From: Trema orientale
Lineage: Eukaryota; Streptophyta; Magnoliopsida; Rosales; Cannabaceae
Assembly (NCBI GenBank): GCA_002914845.1
Contig: JXTC01000370.1
Span: 166,570-230,569 of the forward strand
DNA length: 64,000 nucleotides
Direction: 5' to 3'
The position numbers and the translations under genes are program-made. How positions within the stretch are numbered: the first letter of the stretch is position 1; each line of letters begins with the position of its first letter. Of the stretch, positions 47,401-58,309 are shown piece after piece. A model generated the notes under the pieces. It did no database searches, had not been told where the DNA came from, and saw nothing but the letters and a program-made list of their open reading frames with translations.

Positions 47401-48749
47401 TCACTGGTACGACTCTGGAAGAAAATTGGGACATTAGTTTGGTTTAATTTGCAATAGGTTTTATATGTCTTATAATTTTTGTTTGTCTACAGGCTGCATA
47501 CACATGCCACAATGGAGCCATTTGTGATAGCAACAAACAGGCAGCTAAGTGTGGTCCACCCAATTCACAAACTCTTGCAGCCTCACTTCCTGGACACTAT
47601 GTACATAAATGCACTTGCCAGGCAGACTCTTATTAATGCTGAGGGCATTCTGGAGTTGACAGTTTTTCCAAGAAAGTATTCCATGGAGTTGTCAGCAGTA
47701 ATCTATAAGGATTGGGTCTTTCCTGAGCAAGCACTCCCAGCAGATCTTGTTAAGAGGTAATTGCTTCAAGCCTAGGTAGCTAAAAATCTTGTTTTTATGA
47801 CTTGTTATTTATGCTAAACTGAAAATCAGAAACTCATATTCGATGGACAACCAGCAATAAGAAAATAATTTCAAATATAAAACATAACAAAAAGACTAAG
47901 TTGGGCTTAAAAGTGTAGAAAACGTTTTCTGAAAAGGGAAGCCTTTGTGGTAACGCTCTTATTTTAGTAACATACTTTGCTTTGACTATATACAGAGGAG
48001 TGGCAGTCAAGGATCCAAATTCTCCACATGGGCTTCGTTTACTGATAAAGGACTACCCATATGCTGTTGATGGGCTAGAGATTTGGTCCGCAATTAAATC
48101 ATGGGTTGAAGAGTACTGCTCTTACTACTATGCGACTGATGATATTGTGCAGAAAGACTCAGAGCTCCAGGCATGGTGGAAGGAGGTCAGAGAGGTGGGT
48201 CATGGCGACAAGAAAGATGCGCCGTGGTGGCCCAATATGCAAACCCGTGAAGGGCTAGTGGATTCATGCAGCACAATCGTATGGATTGCTTCTGCTCTCC
48301 ATGCAGCAGTCAACTTTGGACAGTACCCTTACGCAGGGTACCTTCCAAACCGACCCACAATAAGCCGTCGATTCATGCCTATAAAGGGCACCCCAGAATA
48401 TGAGTTGCTCGAGTCTGACCCTGAAAAGGCTTTCTTGGAGACAATTACTGCGGAGCTGCAGACACTCATTGGGATTTCCCTCATTGAGATTCTTTCAAGG
48501 CATACTTCTGATGAGGTCTATCTTGGGCAGAGAGACACTCCTGAGTGGACAACAGATGCTGAGCCCTTGCAAGCCTTTGATAAGTTTGGAAAGAGACTCG
48601 CTCTAATTGAGGACAGAATTATGAGCAGGAACAATGATCCAAATCTGAAGAACCGAGTTGGTCCAGTCAAGTTTCCTTACACTCTGTTGTATCCTACCAG
48701 TGAAAAAGGACTCACTGCCAAGGGAATTCCTAACAGCGTCTCAATCTAA
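43977..48749 (+). CDS. LOX: Linoleate 9S-lipoxygenase, gene 3 of 3
   Basis: Same predicted reaction as genes 1 and 2. Exons: 43977-44130, 45242-45531, 45796-46036, 46205-46543, 46681-46766, 46877-46984, 47102-47406, 47493-47756, 47996-48749. All introns are GT-AG. The product is 846 aa. Predicted ligands are His507, His512, His698, Asn702 and Ile846; Ala550 and Thr564-Val565 predict a 9S enzyme; the carboxylate-binding Arg is at 715. The first motif reads HWLHTHA instead of HWLNTHA, which leaves both ligands in place. Exon 1 is 45 bp shorter than in the sisters, mostly from loss of about 13 residues in a loop of the PLAT domain (after KKILDI). No transit peptide is evident. A MITE lies in intron 1. 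Closest to gene 2. Confidence 0.95.
44208..44387. mobile_element. MITE in LOX gene 3 intron 1
   Basis: About 180 bp with inverted ends: left 'aatagttacaacaatattta' followed by 'cccatggatgg'; reverse complement of the right end 'aatagttacaatttttttgt' followed by 'gaccatggatggg'. Interior has a duplicated 'aaatttaatgct' motif. No clear target duplication. Not related to the MITE in intron 1 of gene 1. Confidence 0.65.
44405..44433. repeat. (AT)n microsatellite in LOX gene 3 intron 1
   Basis: Perfect AT run 18 bp after the intron MITE. Confidence 0.85.
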
Positions 48750-49510
48750 AGGTCTTCTCCTTGCGTTCTTGTTAGTCTTTATATCTGTATTTTCTTTCCC
48801 AGAAATCGTCTTTCCCGTCGGTGTTAGTTTGCTTGCATGTGATGCTCAGCTTATTCTCCACTAGGAGTAATAAGAGCTTGTGTAACCACAAAGCCCTCAA
48901 GCTTTTGGTACGTACTATTACTAAATAACTTGTACTGAGCATGATGCTTAATGATGTAAGACTCCCCAGATAATTTATGCATTTGAAAGCACGCGGTTTT
49001 GAATGGAGAATGAATGAAATAGAATAGTCGGGCAGAATCATATGATAAGGAAAGCCGTAGCCTCCCACTTGTCGGGGTTACCATGCTGGCTAACCTAACT
49101 ATGAATTTATATCAATGGAGGGAAAGGCAGAGGTCTAGGATAGTATGCTGTCGGAGTGAGACCGGGGTACAGTAAGAAGTTAGACTGAAATGAACGACTC
49201 AATTCCTCTATATGGAAAAACATTTTAAGCATCTTCGTTAAAAAGAAAACGAGTTGAAATCATTCATGGTATAATAGTAATAAACCTTTCATTATATTTT
49301 CAGGTAACGCCTTCTACTCATGGTTGCAGAAATGGCAAGGCTAGTGATTAATAGCTTGGATTAATTCATTAAAAGATATTACTTCAATAACTACGAGTTA
49401 GTCAGGAGATTCCTTATATGGCAACAAAGTATAGTTGATAAACTGAGTGCATCAACTCTTGGGGTCGATATGTTTGGGATATGGAAGTACATGCTAGTAA
49501 TTAGACTTTT
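48750..49510. other. 3' flank of LOX gene 3
   Basis: The first 220 bp resemble the 3' flank of gene 2 ('taataagagcttgtgtaa' near 48868, 'gtactgagcat' near 48931), so this is probably the 3' untranslated region. After about 48990 the similarity stops and nothing more is recognised. Confidence 0.55.
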
Positions 49511-49518
49511 GGATTTGT

Positions 49519-49620
49519 TATTAGGATTAAATACGTGTAAATATCCCTTATGTTTAGGGATGTCAGTTTGTATTAGGATTAAATACATGTAAATATCCCT
49601 TAAGCTTGGGATGCCATTTG
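49519..49620 (+). repeat. Tandem duplication, two units of about 51 bp
   Basis: Units at 49519-49570 and 49571-49620 both start 'tattaggattaaatac.tgt' and contain 'aaatatcccttaa/t'. A third diverged copy lies at 52078-52122. Confidence 0.8.
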
Positions 49621-50140
49621 GGGAAATTAGCCCCAGTACTACTTTTGGACCAATTTTTGGTAAAATACGGACCCCTTCTCTTTAACTTTAGTTTTATACA
49701 GTCCAGGATTTTTAAATTTTTTTCTCTACTCTTTTAATTGATCTGGCACATTAACAGTGCGTTAGAAGGTGTCCAATGCGTGAGATCAACCTTTTTTTAA
49801 TTATATTTTTACCTTTTAACCTCATTTTTTTGGCTTTTTATATTGTTTCTTTTTTGAGTTTTTTCTATTAAATGCTTTCAGTACAAGTTTTTATTATTAC
49901 TATCATTTTTTTAGTTACCATTTGTTTCTTATATTGATTTCATTTTTTTTAGTCACTTTTTATATTTTTTGTTCTTTCTTTCTTCTTTATTTTTCTCTTC
50001 TCTTTTTCTATTATTCATTATTTCATTAAACGTTTTTAGAATGATTTATTTTTCTTTGATTTATTTTCCTTTCGTTAGAAAATTTTACATTTTTGAAGAA
50101 AAACTTTTATTAACAAAAGGTTTTGAAAAATATAATTGTA
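49621..50140. other. Intergenic, no gene seen
   Basis: T-rich, AT-rich DNA without a recognisable gene. Confidence 0.45.
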
Positions 50141-51270
50141 GGTATTAAACCAGTTACCAGCTAGGCATATGTTGCAATCTGAAATAGCATTCCTTACAGC
50201 TTTTAGATACTAAAAGTATCCAATCTAGTTACTGATAGTCAACTACTTAGTTACTCATAGTCATCTACCAGGTTACTTATGATAACCGATAAATAGTTGA
50301 AAAGGGCGCTCTATACGAGAATGTCCAAAAAAAAATAGTGAAAATAAAAAACCTAGAAGATTACCATAGGTTTCTTAGCAATGTACCTATAGTATCTAGG
50401 TAAAGATTTGAGGTTGAAGTTAATAGGAATATTACCATAAGTATCCATGTTACTTATAATAACCAATAAATAGTTGGAAAGGGCGTTCCATAAGTGAATG
50501 CAAAAAGAAAAAAAAAATAGTGAAAACGAAGAAAACTAGAAGATTATCAGAGGTATCTTAGCAATTTACCTATGGTATCTAGGAAATGATTTGAAGTTGA
50601 ATTTACTAGGAATATTACTATAAATGTCCTACATGGATACTTACAGTATCTAGATAAATTTGAACGGGAATTTGGTATTTCTTAGTGCCAAAAAATGAAT
50701 TGTAACATACTAGATCACGTATAATATCCATAAGATTAGAATAAATAAATAAATAAATAAAAGATTACCATAGGTATCTTATAAAGTTATCTATGGTATT
50801 TGAGAAGTAAGAAAGAGAGTTGGAAAATTCTGGAAAAAAAAGGAATATTACCACTGGTATCCTAACTAATTACTTATGGTATTCGAGAAAATTTGAACGA
50901 AAGTTAGTGCTTTTTATTAAGAAAAGAAGAAAATTTGTTATAAGTATCTTCTTGGATTACATTTGGTATTAAAAAAAATGTTACTATAAGTATCCTACAT
51001 AGTTATCTGAGATATCCAAGAAAATTAAAAAGGGAGTTGGTGTTTTTTATTGCGCTAAAAAAATTATCATAGGTATCCTACTAAGTTACTTATGGTATTG
51101 TATAAATTAAAAAAAATAAAAATTATTACAGGTATTATACTAGGTTACTTTCAGTATCTACTAAAATTGGAAAGAAAATTGTGGGTTCTTTATTAATAAA
51201 AAAATCAAAAATTAAAAAAATTATGAGGATACCAAAAATATCCTACTTGTTCACTTATGATATTTGAGAA
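50141..51270. repeat. Degenerate tandem array
   Basis: A loosely repeated sentence of the type 'ataggtatc.ta..aagttac.tatggtatctagaaaa' followed by A-rich filler recurs at about 50220, 50270, 50363, 50449, 50540, 50640, 50760, 50850, 50950, 51060 and 51150. The best-preserved pair has a period of 177 bp (from 50272 and from 50449). It looks like an old satellite-like array or an expanded internal repeat of an unknown element. No coding frame. Confidence 0.6.
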
Positions 51271-51399
51271 ATGGGAATAATGGTCTTTGTTGTTTTTTTT
51301 TTTTCCGAAAGGATTGTTTGGTGGTTTCTGTTGCTTAAACAAAAACATGCTCATGAATTAATTTTGTTAGAAATGTACATATCACTTCAAAAAATTATA

Positions 51400-51558
51400 G
51401 CCAACTGGGGCTAGCTCAGTTGGTCCAAGGTTTGAGGGTTGTGTGTGTGTGTTTGGGGGGGGTCAGGGGTTCGAACCTTGGTAGTGTGTGTGTGTGTCAT
51501 TTTTCTTTAATTTGTAGTAAGTGGTGGTCATTAGTTAAGCCCCACTTTAAAAAAAAAA
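51400..51558 (+). mobile_element. tRNA-derived SINE, well-preserved copy
   Basis: Starts GCCAACTGGGGC, with a Pol III A box TAGCTCAGTTGG (51412-51423) and a B box GGTTCGAACC (about 51468-51477). A GT-rich region ((GT)n runs at about 51440 and 51484) and the tail 'ggtcattagttaagccccact' follow, ending in an A run. Target-site duplications start ATCACTTCAAAAAA at 51381-51394 and 51559-51572. It is homologous over its length to 5334-5478. The body between and beyond the boxes does not fold as a tRNA, so it is not a tRNA gene. Confidence 0.85.
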
Positions 51559-51572
51559 ATCACTTCAAAAAA

Positions 51573-52960
51573 CTATTGAAAGAATATGGGATAGTATCAT
51601 TAAAGTTTTATAATTGCTAAAAGTCCCAAACTAAGCATAAAAATCAAAATAGGAACCAAAAAAAAAAAAAAAGAAAAAAAAAAGTCAAATGGGGCTAAAT
51701 AAAATTAAAAAGAGATCCAAAATTAAAAGTAAAAAAATAAATAAATGAATGTGTGTTGGGCACTGAGACGTGTTGATGGGCGCTGATATCAGCGCTTGCA
51801 CGCAATATTTTCCCTTTTTATTTTTTTTTTATTTTATTCTTTCCTTAATGTCTTACGCACATCAGGCTTTAGGCTTTTTACCCGTTGATCCATATATTTA
51901 CAAGATTTCAGTTCGTATGTCGTACTTTTATAACTTTTTAAGCTGTATAGTAATTTCAAATGCACGGTACTTTTTACCGTATTTTTGTAATATCCCCATG
52001 TCATTTTGTAATTTTCTAAGTTAGAATTTGAATATTATAACCAGAGTTTTTAAAAGAGATTTTAAGGGTAGTTATCTGGATTACATACGTGTAGATATCC
52101 TTAACTTTAAAATGTCAGTTTGTAAACCTAAAAAAAAAATTGTATTAGAATTTGCGTTTTGTTTCCTTATCAACCGTATCTGATAAGAGTCTAAGTGGTT
52201 ATTGTTTGCATAAAGTATTTTCTGTATTCAGTTTCATGTCCCCGTTCACATTAATACTAAGCATTAAAACAAAATTCAAGAGTGAAACACTAACATTAAT
52301 TTATATTGATATTCGAAAGTGAAACATTAACACTAATTTATATTGTATATAATTCTAATAGGAATATTATTTTTTCCCTAATTTTTTTTTTTATTTTTGC
52401 AAGAAAATTAATTAATTTTATTATATTAAATGATTTAGTATTTTTTTTAAATTTAATTAAGAAACTCCATATTTTTAGGCAAATATATTCGTGATTTCTG
52501 TGAATTTTTTGAAAATTACGATAGATATCAATATTTTGGTAATGATATTATCATCCTTGCTCATGTATAAAAGAAAGTGCCAATCGGTCCCTTTGTAAAA
52601 ACATATTAATATAATATAATACATAATTATCTCTGAAGGAATTTTATTCGTTGATTTCTATGTTCAGTATATATGTTAGGTCTGTTTTTCAGATGTGGTG
52701 TAATTAAATAATGGTTAATTATTTAATTATGTTGTAACATGAATGATGATCGTTGTAAAAGCGGAAAAGTAAAAATGACACATAAAAATTTTTACTTGGT
52801 TCAGTTATCTCTGAATAACCTACTTCCAAGGGGCCATGGCTATAGAATAAACACTATTAGTAAAGTTTGAAATGAATACAAACACCAATTTGACTTATAC
52901 AATAAAAAGACTCCCTCTTTCGATTGTCTCAATGTGGATGTATTCCTTCACTAACGTGTC
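51573..52960. other. Intergenic, no gene seen
   Basis: AT-rich DNA with an A-rich block at 51657-51683. From about 52780 it runs into an LTR-like repeat. No gene. Confidence 0.45.
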
Positions 52961-54300
52961 TAGCGAGCAAGGATTAGAATGTCGGTATCGATATCGATAT
53001 CGAGATTTTATTTTATAGATATTGTCAAAAATATTGTCGATATCGAAGATATTCCAGGAAAATACCGAAAATTTCTCTTAAAACTCATAATTTTCAAGGA
53101 AAACTCTAAAAAAATGCTAAAACAAGTGATGTTGCATAATTTATAGAAGTTTTTATTAAAAAACAAAACCTGTTTATACTTTATAAGACAATAAAATATA
53201 CGTATATAGTACAAAAATGATCGAATTTTATTTTATAGAATAATTTTAAAATCAGAATATATATCACACTATTTTATTTAATACATCTCATGTAAATATC
53301 TTACAAATTATAACTAGTTTTAAATTATATTAAAAATAAATAAAAATCATTGATAATATAGAACAGTTCAAATACATTCAATACTAAAACGAGTTTTAAT
53401 GAGGTTGAAATTTATAAGAGAAATTTCCATCTTGATCCAAAATTTCTTTCAAAAGTTATGAGAGTCCTGTAGATATTCCAAAATAATAAATACAAGTAGT
53501 GCAAACACTTTCATTAAATACAAGTGATTCCAAAACTTTGTCGATAAACTATAGAGAGAGAACTATAATTTACTTTTGTATTTTTTACTACCACTTTCTA
53601 AAAAGAAAAAAAAAAGACTTGGAAAAAAATTCGACATTTCTGTCGACATTTCAAAATGTTGATGACATTGTCGCGACAATGTCCATAAATATCTCAATAT
53701 TAGCTTATTTTTTTACCTACATTTTATCAATATCGACATATCCTCGACGTTGTCGATATTTTATGGATATTTTATGGATACACGGGAAAAAATATCTTTC
53801 TACCCCATATCGATGTCGAGACTTCAAAATACAGATATTGTTGTGACAATGTCGACAAATGTCGTGATATTTTAATCCATGCTAGCGAGTACCACTCATC
53901 TTAGGTTGACTTTGTTCTTCTGAAATCCTTTCAGATACTTGAAGTCGATTTTTGATTGTCGCAATGTGGATGTATTCCTTCACCAACGTGTCTAGCGAGT
54001 ACCACTCATCTTAAGTTGACTTTGTTCTTCTGAAATCCTTTCAGATACTCGAAGTCAATCTTCTTCCGAAGATTTTGTGTTCGTCCTCCCGATTAACACT
54101 CACAGTCAAGTTCCCCTTGACTTTGTTTGATCTTTCACTCGTAAACTCCCTTCACAGCTACGGATCGATCTTCTCCTGAAGATATTCAGTACCTCTCCCG
54201 AAGTACTTTATCACACAACTAGGACTACTTCTAAGCCTATGAAAATGGCTAAAAGAAAAAATTTTCTATTATGCTTAATAACCGAAAATGCAATATATGC
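52780..54300 (+). repeat. LTR-like repeat interrupted by a TIR element
   Basis: 'ttacttggttcagttatctc' followed by 'ctacttccaagggg' is wording typical of Ty1-copia LTRs. A block of about 100 bp containing 'gtggatgtattccttcac' is tandemly duplicated at about 52930-52967 with 53882-53950, and again at 53955-54055. I could not define the ends, domains or a target duplication. Confidence 0.4.
52968..53881. mobile_element. TIR element with 8-bp TSD (hAT-like), 914 bp
   Basis: Left end 'caaggattagaatgtc', reverse complement of right end 'catggattaaaatatc'. The 8-bp duplication CTAGCGAG lies at 52960-52967 and 53882-53889. It splits a duplicated host block, which can be rejoined by removing the element. 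Interior is rich in repeated 'tatcgatatcga' and 'gtcgacatt' motifs and encodes no transposase. TSD length and CA-GG-type ends fit a non-autonomous hAT. Confidence 0.75.
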
Positions 54301-55369
54301 TTTCTACCTAAAGTTTTTAACAAGATGCCTTTATATAAAGTTCTAAGTTTTTATGATTAAGTATTTGCAAAACAACTATTAAAAGCATTTAATGTTGATT
54401 AGAAGACTTCCAAGATCAACTAAGTTCATTACTAAACTTAGAAAACTGATCTGAAAATTAAATGTTGATTCTGTCCACGTATTGCAACATAATCTGTCGA
54501 CACAGTCACGGTGGAACAGAAAAGAAAACTTCCAGATTTCTTTCCTGAAACAAAATAGTCAGTTACTCAAACCTTTTGATAGCATATATAACGAATTAGA
54601 GTAATTTTAAACAATAAAAATCAGCACAAATGATTAAAGAAACTTCCATAAAAGATATTCACATAAAATATTCATTTAAAAGAATTTCCTTAATGAAATA
54701 TAGACAGATGCTCAGAACCGTTTTTGGTAAGAGATACTTACCCATTTCAATATAATGGAATCTGTCCATAAATGTGATTGACATATAAGATCAATAAATA
54801 ATCAGATTAGTAAATATATTTGTAAAGAAATAATTCCTCATAGTGAAATTATCAACTGTAATTATTTCCAAAATAAATATTCAATTACTAATAATCAATA
54901 CGATTAGATTTTCATGATCAACGCTCATCTAATTCGTGATCTAAAAGCACATAGTATGCAAGTACTAAAAAACTCAACAGATCAAATATTTAGTTGCATG
55001 TTGTAACATGACTAGTAAATCAGTCATATTGCAACAAGAAGTTGCCAACAAATTTTTCTTTTCAATACATCTACTAAAAAAGCTTCATCTTCTTCTACAC
55101 TTCTTTTTTCTCTTCATTTCTACCTACTGAAGAGGGAGATCCTCTGTTGATCTCCATCTTCGGTAGGATTTTCTAGTTTTTTTTTCCTTCCTATTTTTGT
55201 ATTTAATAATACGTCCATTAGTGTAAAGGTCTTTGTCCCCCATATGCTTATTATCATAGGGGTTTAGTCCTATTAGAAGGGTTTATGGTTTTGTTCTATT
55301 TTTGTTATTTTTTAAAAAAATTATTATAGATATGAACCCTCTGTTATTTAGATCTGGAAAATTTTCATC

Positions 55370-55672
55370 ATAGACGCTGCATTGTTCACAATAATAAACT
55401 TTATTGGAATTGATGATGTACTTCGACATAATAAAGGACGGACCATTGCTACTTTGCTTCGTGAATATATGGAACTTGTAATTTTTTCGCGGTTCACTGG
55501 CTCTTTAGTAGAAATTGATTGTATATTTATTGTGGGTATGGTGAACTCATATTTATTTAACTATAGAGTTAATACTAGTGATGCAAACTCTCTGCTAAGA
55601 AATGCTGGTAGTGGCTCTTATCGCTTATTCCTTATTTTAGGAATTAATGGTCCATACACATGCTATGCATAA
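55370..55672 (+). pseudogene. RNase H-like domain relic
   Basis: The frame starts IDAALFTI, then FIGIDDVLRHNKGRTIA and FTGSLVEI. This matches the opening of plant RVT_3/RNase H-like domains (first catalytic Asp in the DAA motif, IG-x-V-RD-x-x-G core, E in LVE). The later catalytic region is not recognisable. There is no upstream start. Plant retroelements and host genes both carry this domain, and the source is unclear. Confidence 0.5.
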
Positions 55673-55699
55673 TTTACTCTGTATTGTTTTCTTTATTTT

Positions 55700-56380
55700 T
55701 TTCAGGTCAAACAAAGCTGTTGTTATAAAAAGTATTGTTTACAATGACAGTCTGTACTTTAATCAGAAATGATTCTTCTAAAATATAAGCTAATTCTCCA
55801 CTCCTATACTTATCCTAGCCAAATCAAGTATAAAGAGTTGACTATGACATCAAGAAAAAAGTAAAAAAGGCTAAATATACCCAATAACAATTTATTGTTA
55901 TCAATACATTCGACTCCTATTGGAGAACCCTAACTCATGAAGCCTCATTACTTAACATTTACAACATGCCATGAGCATCTTTCTTGAATTTTGGGCAAGA
56001 GTATAAAATATCTGCGAACTTTATAGCTCTTTAGTGGATACCAACACATTTAGTGTAAAGTAGCCTTTCGAAGGGGAAGATCTATAAGTCTCCCTCCTTC
56101 GATCTTCTTCTTCTTTCTTTTCTTTTTTTAATAAAATTCAACTATTTATAAAAAATAAAAAGTAGAAGGCACATTTATAACCAATATTAGTATTACTTTC
56201 CCCAATGCAAAAACTAGAAGATAAAGGAAATTATGAAATCAAAGTAAGATACATATTATATTCTTACTAAAGAGGACAAACCATTCATTAGAAAAAAGAA
56301 AAAACCTCATCATAAGGGGTGATAGGTGTCCATTTATACTTAAATGATTATCAATTCTCTACATTACTTTGGTTATTTTA
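55700..56380. other. Intergenic, no gene seen
   Basis: AT-rich DNA without recognisable features. Confidence 0.45.
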
Positions 56381-56399
56381 TGTTAATCTGAGACTAATT

Positions 56400-56820
56400 A
56401 TCTTGTTTTATATTATTAGGTGTCAAATAAGGAAAGGATTGAAAATGAGTTGAAATAGGACAGTTGGAGTGAAAATGCAAAGCAACGGAGCACTAGAGCC
56501 TCAACGCCGCAACGCTGGAGCCTCTATGCCATTGCGCCAGCTGTAAAGAAGAGAAAAAGCATGTTTTTAAGTCCGTGGACCAGAGACTCAGCGCTGCTGC
56601 GTCCGAGTTATATTTCAGCTTTTGAATTTCGTGTTTTACACGCCAGGAGCTTATAATTCGACCCAATATTTATGACTATGCCATTGTACACTATTTCTAT
56701 ATAAATAAGTCATTCTAGGTCAGACTAAAGGGAGATTAGAGACAGTTAAACACCTAGACCTAAAGAGAGAGAGAGAGAGGGGAGAGCATGAAGGTGGGAG
56801 CTGCTGCTATCTTCGAAAAC
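56400..56820 (+). repeat. Fragment related to the Ty3-type LTR
   Basis: Contains 'gcaacgctggagcctctatg' and 'ccattgcgccagc', which resemble the GC-rich 'ccagaacgctggcaccgcga' section of the LTR at 57040. It ends in a GA-rich leader (56764-56780). Probably another old LTR fragment of the same superfamily. Confidence 0.4.
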
Positions 56821-57039
56821 TAGTTTAAATTATTCAAAAAAATTAAATTTTAAAAAGAAAAAGATTGACAAAATTTTTATTTTTAATTATTTTCACTTAA
56901 ATTATTTTTTTTAAAGAGAGACAATAATAATTGGTTTTAATATTTATTGTTTTTAATATATGTTTCATAAGCTTAAAGAGTAAAATTGTCTTTTTAAACA
57001 AACTAAAGTTCTAATTTTGAGTAAATGTGTGGGCCCGGT

Positions 57040-58288
57040 TGATGAGTGTGTATTTTACTCACGAATCAAGTATTCTCCAAGTTCAAATAATTGTTAGTTC
57101 TCAAGCATTTGTGTTATTTTAATGTTGTTTTGTGTTTTTATTGTAAAAAATAAGAAATTGAGGCTTAGTGTATATTTGACACTAAAAAAGAAAAGTTTAT
57201 GAAGCTATTAATAGCCAAAACGAGGACCGGAGCATCAAAGAGAGCTAAAAAGCTCAATTGGACCAGCAGCTAGGCGCCGTGGTGCTCAAAAAGGGCGCCG
57301 CAGTGCCTCAGAACCAGAACGCTGGCACCGCGATGCCACTGCGATTTTAGCATGCGTGGAAGCCGTGTTTTCCCCATTTTGCAGCCACATGTCCACATGT
57401 TTTTAGCCAACTTTAAGGGCCATTTTTGGCCCTTGATCTAACACCAATAGATGTTTGGATTTTTTACTTTCTTAGGTCATCTTAGTGCCCTTTAAATAGA
57501 TACCTTAGCCTCCATTTCAAAGGGTAGAGAGTTGGAAGAGGAGGCACACCCTTAAGAGCTAAAAATCCTAGAGAGAGAGATAGCTTTGGAGCTGAAATTT
57601 GGAGAGGATGCTTGAAGAATTGAAGGCTTGAAGTTCTTCCTCCACAAAAGAGTTTTCTGTTCCTCTTTCTCACTCTAACCTCATTTGAATTTTGTGTTGG
57701 GCATATTGTATAATTTGTTTGGAATTATGAAATTCTTTAGGAGATTAGCCTTGGATTCTACTATGCTTGGATTGATTTTCTATTATAGGATTTGATGTAC
57801 TCTTTTTATACTTTGTTTTNGGTTAGTTAGAGATGTCAACTTGGGTACTTAGGCATATTGTCTCATTCGGCACTCGAGAGAGGGAATGAGGTTAGATTAG
57901 ATACCTTGATTAGTGAATTTAGTGGAAATAGTCTAATAATTGCTTAATTTGACGAATTCGGAAATAATTAGGGGTAATCATGTCCTTAGTACATTAGTGC
58001 ATAGTAATTTCCATATTTTATTTACGTAATTCTTTTATCTTTATTTTTATTCATTTTATTTTAAATTCATTTAGTTTTGATGCCTAGATAAAATTAAGTT
58101 ATAATAATTTTGGTACTTAACAATTAATCTAAAATCTAATCTCTGTGGATCGACCCTTCTTGCTGCTATACTAGTTAATTCTAAGTTTTACTAGACTTGC
58201 TAGGTTAGTTAATAGGAGGTAATTATAAATGTTAATTTGGAATTGGACGTATATTTCAAACGAGTAAATGGTTTTCAATTATTAAAAT
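57040..58288 (+). mobile_element. 5' LTR of a Ty3-type (Athila/Tat-like) element
   Basis: Starts TGATGAGTGTGTATTTTACTC, and the same start recurs at 63625 in the same orientation. It ends immediately before a primer-binding site. About 1.25 kb. Differences from the 3' copy are numerous, so the insertion is old. It carries short palindromic GC-rich motifs of the type GGCACCGCGGTGCC. N at 57820. Confidence 0.8.
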
Positions 58289-58290
58289 TT

Positions 58291-58309
58291 TGGCGCCGTT
58301 GCCGGGGAT
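58291..58309 (+). other. Primer-binding site (tRNA-Asp)
   Basis: TGGCGCCGTTGCCGGGGAT is complementary to the 3' end of plant tRNA-Asp(GTC) with its CCA. This primer is characteristic of Athila- and Tat-type Ty3 retrotransposons. It sits directly after the 5' LTR. Confidence 0.85.

Noticed and set aside
51405-51478. A tRNA gene, because of the tRNA-like A and B boxes
   Set aside because: The sequence between and after the boxes does not form a cloverleaf, a poly-A tail follows and direct repeats flank it. It is a SINE.
53499-53846. A 115-residue open frame
   Set aside because: It lies in the repeat-rich interior of the hAT-like element and has no transposase motif.
52674-55050. A complete solo LTR running from TGTTAGG to GCCAACA
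   Set aside because: The ends look suitable, but the flanking 5-bp sequences do not match, so the boundaries are not supported.
4346-57820. Ambiguous bases (N) at 4346, 17376, 42513 and 57820 as possible real variation
   Set aside because: Single Ns more likely reflect unresolved consensus bases. None falls in a LOX exon.
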